A DNA stretch of 64,000 bases from Betaproteobacteria bacterium (GTDB lineage: Bacteria; Pseudomonadota; Gammaproteobacteria; Burkholderiales; Usitatibacteraceae), in the NCBI GenBank assembly GCA_016711875.1, contig JADJSD010000023.1:1-64000 (forward strand). The letters are read 5' to 3'. Shown here piece after piece: positions 29,348 through 38,237 of this stretch (position 1 is the stretch's first letter; every line of letters starts with the position of its first letter). The notes beneath the pieces are model-generated. The model did not search any database, was not told where the DNA came from, and was given only the letters and a program-made list of their open reading frames with translations. A program made the translations under genes and the position numbers.

Positions 29348-31499
29348 ATGGCCGCCCCCGAGCCCGGAACGGGATTCCGCCCCATCCCCGACAACCTCCC
29401 GGCGCTCCAGCGCCCGCCGCCGCTGCTGCCCGCGGAGGAGGCGAGGGAACGCTACTGGAACCTCGTCGCCCTCGTGGCGATCGCCGCGGCCGCCCTCGCC
29501 GCGCTCGGCTGGTGGTCCTACGAGAACGTGCGAGGGTCTCTCCGGGAGCTGCGTGCGGCGGGCCTCTCGTCCTACCTCGAGTCCGAGTCGAAGGTCCTCA
29601 CGCTGTGGTTCGAGGAGAAGAAGCGCGCGGCCGAACGCTGGTCGGTGACGGGGCAGGTGCAAGCCGAAGCGGTGGCGCTCGCGCGGCTCGCCGAGGGCAC
29701 GGATGCCACCCGCGCCTGCCGTTCGCCCCTGCGGCAACGCGCTCGCCGCGGAGATCACGCCCTTCCTCAAGCTCGAGGAGATGGCGGCGATGAACCTCAT
29801 CGGCCGCAACGGCGACATCCTCGCCTCCCTGCACGAGGAATACTGCGGGCTCACGGTGGCGGGCGGCGAGTTCGCGACCCTGATGGCCCCGGTATTCGAG
29901 GGACGCACGGTCTTCGTTCGTCCATTCGCCGAAAGTGCGCGGGTGGGCGCGGCGCGCGAGGTGCCCCACCGCGATCCCCTCGTCTGGGTGCTCGCGCCGA
30001 TGCGCGACGCCGATGGGCAGGTCGTGGCGGCCCTGGGCTTCGGGCGCCGCGCCCGGGACGGGTTCGCGAAGCTCCTCGCGGCCGACCTCGCCAAGTCGAC
30101 ACGCGAGTCCTATGCCATGGACGCAGCGGGCCTCATGCTCACCCAGAGCCGGTACCTCGGCGACCTGCGCCGCGGCGGCCTCGTGCCGGCGGACGGCGAC
30201 GGCATCCTGCAGGCGCAGATCCGCGATCCGGGCGGCGACGTCGTCGCGGGATTCGTGCCGGGAGGCGACGAGCCCCGGCCGCGCACGCAACTGGCGCAGC
30301 AGGCGATCGATCTCGCCGCCTCGGGCGCGGCGCGGGAGGGGGCGATCCTCGACCCCTACCGCAACTACCGCGGGGCCGACGTCATCGGCGCATGGCGATG
30401 GCTGCCGGGCAAGGACATGGCGGTGGTGGTCGAGATCGACGCCGCGGAAGCCTACGCGCCGCTGCGATACCTCGAGACGGCGTTCGGCCTGCTCATGGGC
30501 TTCATGGCGGCCGCCGTGCTCGCGGCCCTCGCCTCGGGCCTGTGGGCCCTGCGACTCAAGCAGCGGGAAGCGCGGCGCGTGGGGCAGTACACCCTCGAGC
30601 GCGAGATCGGCGAGGGCGGCATCAGCCGCGTCTATCTCGCGCACCATTCGCTCCTCAAGCGACCCACGGCGGTGAAGGTCCTGAAGACGGCGCTCGCGAG
30701 CGACGAGATGGTCACCCGGTTCGAGCGCGAGGTGCAGCTCTCCAGCCGCCTCACCCACCCGAACACGATCGAGATCTACGACTACGGGCGCACGCGCGAC
30801 GGCACGTTCTACTACGCGATGGAATACCTCGAAGGCCTCACGCTCGAGGAGCTGGTGACCCGCGAGGGACGAATGCCCGCCTCGCGCGCCGCGCACCTGC
30901 TGCTGCAGGCCTGCGGAGCGCTGCACGAGGCCCACCAGAGAGGCCTGGTGCACCGCGACGTGAAGCCCCAGAACCTGATGGTGTGCCGCCTCGGCGGGCA
31001 GCACGACTTCCTCAAGGTGCTCGACTTCGGCCTGGTGAAGGAGCTGAAGAACGACCATACGCGCGACCTCACGCAGTTCGCGCGCATGCTCGGGACGCCG
31101 CTCTACATGGCGCCCGAGCGCATCCGCAACCCGGCCGATGCCGACGCGCGGGCGGACATCTACGCCCTAGGCGCCGTGGCCTTCTTTCTGCTCACCGGCA
31201 AGCGCATCTTCGAGGCGGCCGGCGACCACGATCTCGTGAACCAGGTCCTCAACACGCCGGCGCGCTCGCCCTCGGAAGCGGGTGCGCCCGACGTGCCGCC
31301 GTCGTTCGATGCGCTGGTGGTGCGCTGTCTCGCGAAGGATCGCGAGTCGCGGCCCGTGACGATCGCCGAGGTGGCGGCAGTCCTCCAGGAAGTGGTGCTC
31401 GCGCGGCCGTGGCGCGAGGAGATGGCGGCCGCGTGGTGGGCCGCCCGCGCGGGATTGGCCGCCGGTGCCCCGCCGGCCGAAGGCGCCGCCTCAGGGTAG
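29348..31499 (+). CDS. transmembrane Cache-like sensor serine/threonine protein kinase (one frameshift)
   Basis: About 717 residues. An N-terminal transmembrane helix (about residues 37-57, WNLVALVAIAAAALAALGWW) is followed by a periplasmic region of about 310 residues with repeated PAS-like strand patterns typical of Cache sensors, then a second helix (about 377-400) and a cytoplasmic Hanks-type kinase. Kinase motifs: EIGEGGISRVYLA, TAVKVLK (Lys), HRDVKPQNLMV, LDFGLVKEL and PLYMAPERI. All catalytic residues are present. The sensor precedes the kinase, the reverse of PknB-type order. A frame break lies near 29720. Its ligand is unknown. Confidence 0.85.
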
Positions 31500-33312
31500 G
31501 GCGCACATCGCCGGGCCCTCGTCGGCCCAGCCGCGGCGGACCATCTCGCGTAGCGTCGAGTCGCTGCTGGTGTAGCGATGGTTCGGCGCGCCGCGCGCCG
31601 CACCCCGGTTGTAGGCGCGATGCACGACGAGTTGGCCGGTGGGGCACCGTCCTGCGGCGTCGACGGGGCCGGCATGGAACCCGGTGCCCTCGTAGCGCCA
31701 GCCCGGCTGGGCCTTCACCGCCTCGCACTCCGCCGGCTTCGTCGTGAAGAACCACGATTCCGGCCCTTCGGCGTTCACGATGCGGAAGGCGCACGCCGGC
31801 ACTGCCGCGGAGGGCACTCGCCCGGTGGGCCGCGGCGGCCTCGCGAGCGACGCCGCCTTGATCACGAGCCCGGTTCGCTCCCAGCCCGGGCCGACAGCTC
31901 CCGCGTCGACCTGCGCCGCGCGCTCTTCCCCCGGTGCCAGGTAATAACGGTCGGCGCCGTCGTGGTGGAACTCGACGAGTGGCGCGCCATTGATCCGGGG
32001 CGCCGCGCTCAGGTGGACGTCGAGGCGCAGGTCCTCCGACGGCCCCCCTTCCACGGCCGCCATCCGGAAGAGCTTCGCGAGGTCCGTGCGCGAAGCCACG
32101 TCGCCCGAGGTGACGGACGTGGCGAGCGGCCCGCCGACGTAGGCATGCAGGAACGCGACGGTCCAGGTCATCACGTCGCCGCGCATGTCGGGCGTGAACT
32201 CGTGCTTCACGCCCTCCAGGGCCAGCAGGTAGCGCGTTCCGCGGAAGCGCTGCAGCGCCTGCTCCGCCATCTTGATGGGGGCGGTCGAGTCGGCAGTGCC
32301 GGAGATGGCGAGATAGGGCCGCGTCACTTCGTCGGCGCCGGACTGGTCGTCGCAGAAGGACGGCAGGAAGGTCTGGCCGGCATAGGGGACGAGCCCGACG
32401 GCCGCCTTGATGCGCGGATCGCGAGCCGTCTCGCGGCAGGCGAGCCCCAGGCTCGTCGAGAGTTTCGCGCCGAGCAGGTTCATGGTCGCCTGCCCGCCCA
32501 TGCTGGCGCCGAAGGCGCCGATCGCGCCCGGATCGATGCCCGGCGAGAAGCCCGGGTGATCGAGGATGTGGTCCGTGAAGGCCTTGAGGGAGAGCGGCCG
32601 CATCAGTTCCATTTCCACGAACTGGTTGAAGTTCGTGAAGACGAAGGCGACGTCCTCGATGTTCTCGATGCGGATTCGCGAGAAGCGCGGATCGCCGTGG
32701 AAGACGGCACCCACCACGAAGCCGAAGGAGGCGAGGTCCGTCATCGCCTGCAGGTAGCCCGCGCTGATGGGACTTCCGCCGAGGCCATGGGAAAACACGA
32801 GCAGCGGAAGCCGGGCCGTCCCGTTCCTTCCATCGCCGCGCATCCCGAGCGTGTCGAAGTACTCGGCCGCGCCGATCAGTTTCGGTGCAAGGCCCGCTGG
32901 CTGCATGCGGGGAACCCGGGCCCCCGAGGTGCCCGGAAGGACGTAGTCCGGGTCCGCGTTCGAGGCGGGCGTGGGGTGGCACACGATCGCCACGTGCGGA
33001 ACCGATTTCCCGGCGAACTGGGGGTAGAGGGAGGAGACGTCCGGCACAGCGACATCGACCCGCACGGCCGTTTCGGGCGCGGTCAGCACCTGCGTGATGT
33101 ATCGAGGCTGGCCGTCGAGGGGCTTTCCCTCCCAGAAATCCGTCGCGAGCGACCCGGACTGCGCGATGAGCTGCGCATCCTGCGCGACGTTCGAGCAGGC
33201 GATGCGGAAAGGGCCGGCGCCCAGCGAGGGCACGACCGTGTCGTGGTTGGCCGCCGCGGCCGGCAGGCCGGTCGCGAACAGGCGGCGGCGGCAAGGGCGA
33301 GGGAAAACGCAT
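31491..33312 (-). CDS. secreted alpha/beta hydrolase with C-terminal DUF5648-like domain
   Basis: About 600 residues. The core (about residues 30-400) has LLVFSHGLGGSP, a GxSxG-type nucleophile elbow in FGASMGGQATM, and a LEGVKHEFTP stretch carrying the likely catalytic His, as in platelet-activating-factor-acetylhydrolase or dienelactone-hydrolase-like enzymes. The C-terminal about 90 residues (ESWFFTTKPAECEAVK to PNHRYTSSDSTLREMVRRGW) resemble DUF5648, found on secreted hydrolases. The start is unclear: a signal peptide (LFATGLPAAAANHD) precedes the visible frame, preceded by RRR, but a base error separates it from the ATG at 33312. Its end overlaps the kinase gene tail by 9 nt. Confidence 0.75.
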
Positions 33313-33356
33313 CGGGGTTAGAATCCGGATCACATCCCGAGTTTCGCACGGATCCC

Positions 33357-33815
33357 ATGGACGACATCACCACGCTCCGCCGCATCCTGCGCGATCACCG
33401 GACGATCGCTGTCGTCGGGCTGTCCGCCAACTGGTACCGCCCGAGCTTCTTCGCGGCCAAGTACATGAAGGAGCACGGCTATCGGGTGATCCCCGTGAAC
33501 CCGCAATACGAGTCGGTGCTCGGCGAGACGTGCTACAAGTCCCTTCGCGACATTCCGGAACCCGTGGGCATCGTCGACTGCTTCCGCCGCAGCGAGGAGA
33601 TTCCCGCCCTGGCCGACGAGGCCATCGCCATCGGGGCGAAGGTGCTGTGGATGCAGCTGGGCGTCACGAACCCGGCGGCACGCGCGGCTGCCGAGGCCGC
33701 CGGGCTCGAGGTCGTCGAGGACCGCTGCGTGAAGATCGAGCACGCGCGGCTCTTCGGGGGGCTCGGGTGGTGCGGCGTGGATACCAAGGTCATCTCCGCC
33801 AAGCGGCCCGCCTGA
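33357..33815 (+). CDS. CoA-binding-domain protein (YccU-like)
   Basis: Rossmann-type CoA-binding protein of 152 residues. Seen: TIAVVGLSANWYRPSFFAAK, YRVIPVNPQYESVLGETCYK, IVDCFRRSEEIPALADEAI and the end region VEDRCVKIEHARL. Members bind CoA and resemble the first domain of succinyl-CoA synthetase alpha, but the cellular role is unknown. It starts 45 nt from the divergent hydrolase gene. Confidence 0.9.
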   Translation: MDDITTLRRILRDHRTIAVVGLSANWYRPSFFAAKYMKEHGYRVIPVNPQYESVLGETCYKSLRDIPEPVGIVDCFRRSEEIPALADEAIAIGAKVLWMQLGVTNPAARAAAEAAGLEVVEDRCVKIEHARLFGGLGWCGVDTKVISAKRPA

Positions 33816-33887
33816 TCCGTCACACGAGCGGCGCGCCCGTCCCGTAGAATTCCCCCGACCCCGATACCCCGACCCGCCGAAGGCCCC

Positions 33888-34322
33888 ATGGAACCGTATC
33901 TCGCCTGGATCATCGCCGGATTCCTCCTCGTCATCGTCGAGCTGCTCACGGGGACCTTCTACCTGCTCGTCATCGGCGCGGGCGCCTTCGCCGGGGCACT
34001 CGTCGCCTGGCTGGGCGGCGCCGTCCTGCTCCAGGCGGTCGGCGCCTGCGCGGTCGCGCTCGTGGGCACCGGCCTCGTGCGCCAGTGGCACAAGGGGCAC
34101 CAGAAGGCCGGCGTGAAGGACAACCTGCTGGACCTCGGCCAGCCCGTGGTCCTCGAGACCTGGACGAATGCCGCCGGCGGCATGGCCCGGGTGAAGTACC
34201 GCGGCGCCTCGTGGGACGCCCGGATCGCCGACGGCAGCCGACCCGAGGCGGGCGCCACGCTCTACGTCACCGGGCAGGACGGCAACACGCTCCTCGTGGG
34301 CGAGTCGCCGGCTTCCGCCTAA
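33888..34322 (+). CDS. NfeD-family membrane protein
   Basis: Protein of 144 residues. Three hydrophobic segments in the first 65 residues (AWIIAGFLLVIVELLTGTFY, LLVIGAGAFAGALVAWLGGA, and VGACAVALVGTG) are followed by a soluble OB-fold domain (about residues 75-140) with ARVKYRGASWDARI. NfeD proteins partner with stomatin/SPFH proteins in membrane microdomains, and one follows directly, 22 nt downstream. Confidence 0.9.
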   Translation: MEPYLAWIIAGFLLVIVELLTGTFYLLVIGAGAFAGALVAWLGGAVLLQAVGACAVALVGTGLVRQWHKGHQKAGVKDNLLDLGQPVVLETWTNAAGGMARVKYRGASWDARIADGSRPEAGATLYVTGQDGNTLLVGESPASA

Positions 34323-34344
34323 CGCAACCCCCAGGGAGACCGTC

Positions 34345-35340
34345 ATGTTCTGGAAAGTCCTCGTCGCCTTCATCCTCGCCATCGCCGCGGCGTTCACGAC
34401 GCAGAGCGTGGGCGTCACGGTCGCCACGTTCCTCATCGCGATGATCGTGGTGTTCATCATCGAGGGCGTGCGCGTGGTGCCGCAGCAGAACGCCTGGGTC
34501 GTCGAACGCCTGGGCAAGTTCCACGAGTCCCTGCAGCCGGGCCTGAACCTCATCGTGCCCTTCATCGACCGCGTGGCCTACCGCCACTCGCTCAAGGAGG
34601 TGCCGCTCGACGTGCCCGAGCAGGTGTGCATCACCAAGGACAACACCCAGCTCGCGGTGGACGGCATCATCTACTTCCAGGTGGTCGATCCCAAGCTCGC
34701 GAGCTACGGCACCAGCGACTACGTGCTCGCCATCACGCAGCTCGCGCAGACGGCGCTTCGCAGCGAGGTCGGCAAGATGGAGCTCGACAAGACGTTCGAG
34801 AGCCGCGACGAGATCAACCAGAAGGTGGTCTCGGTGCTCGACGAGGCGGGGCGCACCTGGGGCATCAAGGTGCTGCGCTACGAGATCAAGAGCCTCACGC
34901 CGCCCGAAGCGATCCTGCGCTCGATGCAGGCGCAGATCACGGCGGAACGCGAGAAGCGCGCGCTCATCGCGAAGAGCGAGGGCCAGCGCCAGCAGGAGAT
35001 CAACATCGCCGACGGCGCCAAGCAGGCCAAGGTGCTCGAGTCCGAGGGCGACAAGACGGCCGCCATCAACAAGGCGCAGGGCGAGGCGCTCGCGCTCACG
35101 ACCGTGGCCGAGGCCACCGCCAACGCGGTGCGGCAGGTGGCCGCGGCCATCGGCGAGGAGGGCGGCATGCTCGCGGCGAACCTCAAGGTGGCCGAGAAGT
35201 ACGTCGAGGCCTTCGCGGGGCTCGCCAAGACCGGCAACACCCTCATCGTCCCGGCGAACCTCACGGACGTGTCGACCTTCGTTTCCACCGCGATGACGGT
35301 GCTGGACCGGACCAAGAAGTCCTCCGACGCGCCGAAGTAG
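34345..35340 (+). CDS. SPFH/stomatin-family protein (QmcA-like)
   Basis: Membrane-anchored SPFH-domain protein of 331 residues. An N-terminal hydrophobic hairpin (residues 1-40) is followed by VPQQNAWVVERLGKFHESLQ, LNLIVPFIDRVAYRHSLKE and the SPFH core. A long helical region rich in Ala/Glu (about 190-270) contains QRQQEINIADGAKQAKVLES, expected to form oligomeric coiled coils. It organises membrane domains and can modulate proteases such as FtsH. It forms an operon with the upstream NfeD gene. Confidence 0.94.
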   Translation: MFWKVLVAFILAIAAAFTTQSVGVTVATFLIAMIVVFIIEGVRVVPQQNAWVVERLGKFHESLQPGLNLIVPFIDRVAYRHSLKEVPLDVPEQVCITKDNTQLAVDGIIYFQVVDPKLASYGTSDYVLAITQLAQTALRSEVGKMELDKTFESRDEINQKVVSVLDEAGRTWGIKVLRYEIKSLTPPEAILRSMQAQITAEREKRALIAKSEGQRQQEINIADGAKQAKVLESEGDKTAAINKAQGEALALTTVAEATANAVRQVAAAIGEEGGMLAANLKVAEKYVEAFAGLAKTGNTLIVPANLTDVSTFVSTAMTVLDRTKKSSDAPK

Positions 35341-35343
35341 CCG

Positions 35344-36624
35344 ATGGCCGACCGCCAGTTCGGGTTCGAGACGCTCGCCCTGCACGCGGGGCAGATTCCC
35401 GACCGGGAGACGGGCGCGCGCGCCGTGCCGCTCTACCAGAGCACGTCGTTCGTGTTCGACAGCGCGGAGCACGCCGCGAGCCTCTTCAACCTGCAGACCT
35501 TCGGCAACGTCTATACGCGGCTGTCGAACCCCACGACGGCCGTGTTCGAGGAGCGCATGGCGGCGCTCGAGGGCGGCCGTGCCGCCGTGGCCACCGCCAC
35601 GGGCCAGGCCGCGGAGATGGTGGCCCTCCTCAACATCTGCCAGGCGGGCGACCACATCGTCTCGTCCTCGCGCCTCTACGGCGGCACGCACTCGATGTTC
35701 GCGGTGAACTTCCCCCGCCTCGGGATCGAGACCACGTTCGTGGACCCGGACGACGCGGCGAATTTCCGCGCCGCCATCCGCCCGAACACCAAGGCGATTT
35801 TCTCCGAGACGCTGGGCAATCCCGCGCTCAACGTGATCGACATCGAGGCCGTGGGCGCCGTCGCGCGCGAGGCCGGCGTCCCCTTCATCGTGGACAACAC
35901 GGCCGCCTCGCCCTACCTGTGTCGCCCCCTGCGGCACGGCGCGGACATCGTGGTGCATTCGGCCACCAAGTTCATCGGCGGCCACGGCACGACGATGGGC
36001 GGCGTGGTGGTCGAGAGCGGCAAGTTCCCCTGGGACAACGGCAAGTTCCCGTCGATGACGGAGCCCTCGGCGGGCTACCACGGCGTCCGCTTCTACGAGA
36101 CCTTCGGCGACTTCGGCTTCACGATGAAGGCGCGCATGGAGGTGCTGCGCGTCTTCGGGCCCACGATCTCGCCCTTCAACGCGTGGATGCTTCTGCAGGG
36201 TCTCGAGACCTTGCCGGTGCGCATGGACCGGCACTGCGCCAACACGGTCGGCGTCGCGGAGTACCTCAAGGCTCATCCGAAGGTGGCCTGGGTCAACTTT
36301 CCGGGCCTCGAGGGCAACAAGTACCACGCCCTCGCGAAGCGCTACCTGCCCAAGGGTGCCGGCGCGCTGCTTTCGTTCGGCATCAAGGGCGGCTTCGAGG
36401 CGGGCGTGAAGTTCATCGAGGGGCTGCAGTTCGTGAGCCACCTGGCGAACATCGGCGACGCGAAGTCGCTCGTGATCCACCCGGCCTCCACCACGCACCG
36501 GCAACTGTCGGAAGCCGACCAGGTGAAGGCCGGTGTGCCGCCCGACATGGTGCGCCTGTCCATCGGGCTGGAGAGCCTCGACGACATCCTCTGGGACCTC
36601 GGGCAGGCGCTGGATCGCGCTTAG
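35344..36624 (+). CDS. metY: O-acetylhomoserine aminocarboxypropyltransferase (sulfhydrylase)
   Basis: PLP enzyme of 426 residues that makes homocysteine directly from O-acetylhomoserine and sulfide. Seen: FETLALHAGQIPDRETGARA, TATGQAAEMVALLN, the PLP region PFIVDNTAASPYL, and the Lys-carrying VHSATKFIGGHGTTMGGVVV. The end has SLVIHPASTTHRQL then VRLSIGLESLDDI. It starts 3 nt after the SPFH stop, though the functions are unrelated. Confidence 0.95.
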   Translation: MADRQFGFETLALHAGQIPDRETGARAVPLYQSTSFVFDSAEHAASLFNLQTFGNVYTRLSNPTTAVFEERMAALEGGRAAVATATGQAAEMVALLNICQAGDHIVSSSRLYGGTHSMFAVNFPRLGIETTFVDPDDAANFRAAIRPNTKAIFSETLGNPALNVIDIEAVGAVAREAGVPFIVDNTAASPYLCRPLRHGADIVVHSATKFIGGHGTTMGGVVVESGKFPWDNGKFPSMTEPSAGYHGVRFYETFGDFGFTMKARMEVLRVFGPTISPFNAWMLLQGLETLPVRMDRHCANTVGVAEYLKAHPKVAWVNFPGLEGNKYHALAKRYLPKGAGALLSFGIKGGFEAGVKFIEGLQFVSHLANIGDAKSLVIHPASTTHRQLSEADQVKAGVPPDMVRLSIGLESLDDILWDLGQALDRA

Positions 36625-36710
36625 CGATCGAATGGGACCGGCCCGCGCTTAGCGATCGAATGGGACCGGCCCGCGCTTAGCGATCGAATGGGACCGGCCC
36701 GCGCTTAGCG
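36623..36710. repeat. three exact tandem copies of a 28-bp unit
   Basis: The unit runs AGCGATCGAATGGGACCGGC followed by CCGCGCTT. Copies lie at 36623-36650, 36651-36678 and 36679-36706, with four bases of a fourth. They sit exactly at the converging ends of metY and the trypsin-fold gene and supply the last stop codon of the latter. There are no spacers, so it is not CRISPR. Confidence 0.9.
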
Positions 36711-37499
36711 CCTCTCCGTATCGCCGACGGCCTCCGCCGCCTCGTCCGCCGCCGCCTTCGCGGTGGCCTGGTTGATCCACTCGCGGAACGCCGACACGCG
36801 AACGAAGACGTCCCAGTCGCCGGCATTGCCCGGGATCCCGTCCCCGCTGGCGTCTTGCGTCGCCACGCCGATGCCGACCAGGAACGCCTCCCGCTCCACT
36901 TCGATGAAGGCCGGACCGCCCCGATCGCCGGCGGAAAACACGCCCTGCAGGTCGGAAGCCTCGTCGGACCCCTTCACCTTCAGGCCGAGGGCGAGGGGAT
37001 CCATCCGGTCCACCGTGTTCACGCCCGCGCGCGGCTTGCGGTCGGCGGGCGTGACGGTGGCCTTCTCGCCGATGCGCCCGGACGCGCCGTGACCGACGAT
37101 GCGCACCGTCTGGCCCGCCTCGTCCGTCCCCCGGTAGACGTTGGCGGGCTCGACATCCTCGATCGGTATCCGCAGGTGCAGCAGGGCCAGGTCCGCCGCG
37201 CCGCCGCGCTTCCAGTCCGGGTGGACGTACACGGCCTGCACCTCGCGGGCCTTTCCGGCGACGACGACCTTCACCCGGCCGGGGGCCGCCCGCACGGGTT
37301 CGACGACATGCGCGGCCGTGAGCACCCACCGCGGCGAGATGAGCACGCCGCCGCCCACCGGGGCGTCGAGGCGGACGGCGGCGGGGTAGCGAGTGGCGAG
37401 ATCGAGGTATTCGGCGTCGTCCCGGTCGGGCCGGAGCAGCAGGGCGGAGGCCGGGGCGACGGCAAGGGCGAGGACGGCGGCGAGGGCGGTTCGGATCAT
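36705..37499 (-). CDS. exported trypsin-fold protein with the catalytic serine replaced
   Basis: Protein of 264 residues with a signal peptide (MIRTALAAVLALAVAPASA). The trypsin-like fold is clear: WVLTAAHVVEP carries His64 and AADLALLHLR carries Asp103. The nucleophile motif reads GDRGGP, with Arg193 in place of Ser. A proteolytically dead S1 homologue is therefore predicted, unless two nearby base errors changed the codon. IVGHGASGRIGE and FREWINQA near the C-terminus are also S1-like. The start at MIRTAL is preferred because it begins the signal peptide. Confidence 0.82.
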   Translation of the reverse strand: MIRTALAAVLALAVAPASALLLRPDRDDAEYLDLATRYPAAVRLDAPVGGGVLISPRWVLTAAHVVEPVRAAPGRVKVVVAGKAREVQAVYVHPDWKRGGAADLALLHLRIPIEDVEPANVYRGTDEAGQTVRIVGHGASGRIGEKATVTPADRKPRAGVNTVDRMDPLALGLKVKGSDEASDLQGVFSAGDRGGPAFIEVEREAFLVGIGVATQDASGDGIPGNAGDWDVFVRVSAFREWINQATAKAAADEAAEAVGDTERR

Positions 37500-37538
37500 G
37501 GCGCGGGCGAGTGTAGCCGGTCGCAAGGGCGCCGGGGA

Positions 37539-37590
37539 TTTGACAGCCGCCCGCCACGGGCCCTACGATAGTTTCAAACGGGCGTTTGAA
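37539..37590 (+). promoter_or_regulatory. promoter and operator 1 of the TetR/beta-oxidation operon
   Basis: TTGACA at 37539-37544 and TACGAT at 37564-37569 form a promoter with a long 19-nt spacer. The palindrome TTCAAACGGGCGTTTGAA spans 37573-37590 and would cover the transcription start. It fits the PsrA-type consensus (C/G)AAAC-N4-GTTT(G/C). The same sequence recurs inverted at 48368-48385. Autorepression by the downstream TetR protein is inferred. Confidence 0.7.
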
Positions 37591-37689
37591 TCGTGCGTTT
37601 GACACGGTTCCGACGCCCGCGCCACATCCCCTGCCCGGAGAATCGCCGCCCGATGCCCACGCCGCGCCCCGCCCGCCGCTCGATCGCCA

Positions 37690-38187
37690 TGGATGCCCTC
37701 TCGCAGGACACCAAGACGCGCATCCTCGACGCCGCCGAGACGCTCTTCATGGAGCACGGGTTCGAGGCCACCAGCCTGCGCCAGCTCACGGGCGCCGCCG
37801 GCGTGAACCTCGCGGCGGTGAACTACCATTTCGGCACGAAGGAAGAGCTCTTCCAGGCCGTGCTCACGCGCCGCCTCGACCCCATGAACCAGGAGCGCAT
37901 CGACCTGCTCGAGCGCTACCGGCGCGAGGCGGGCGCCAGGCCGCTCAGCTGCGAGAAGCCTCCCGCACCTCACGCGGCAGGAGCTCACCTGGCGCCTGCA
38001 TTTCGTGATGGGCGCGCTTTCCTACACCCTGGCCGGCACCGACGCGCTCAAGCTCATGGCGCAGGTGGCCCCGGGTGAGAAAGACAACGACGAGATGCTC
38101 CTGCAGCGCCTGGCGCCCTTCCTGGCCGCCGGCCTCAAGGCGCCGCTCGGTGATCCCCGCAAGCTCGAGCTCGTCTCGGGCGACTAG
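37690..38187 (+). CDS. TetR-family regulator, PsrA/FadR-like (one frameshift)
   Basis: About 165 residues as read. The N-terminal helix-turn-helix domain is intact: KTRILDAAETLFMEHGFEAT, then GVNLAAVNYHFGTKEELFQA. The frame breaks near 37950, and the ligand-binding part resumes with RQELTWRLHFVMGALSYTLA to the end. An upstream GTG or ATG in frame would lengthen the N-terminus. It is the first gene of a beta-oxidation run and has a matching palindrome in its own promoter, so it probably represses fatty-acid genes and is released by acyl-CoA, as PsrA does. The name is inferred from operator and context. Confidence 0.8.
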
Positions 38188-38237
38188 CCGCACCCTGCCG
38201 CTCCCAGCCCGGGGCGGCCCAACGGAAGGAGAAGACG

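Noticed and set aside
36623..36710. CRISPR array
   Set aside because: The 28-bp repeats are directly adjacent with no spacers, and no cas genes lie nearby.
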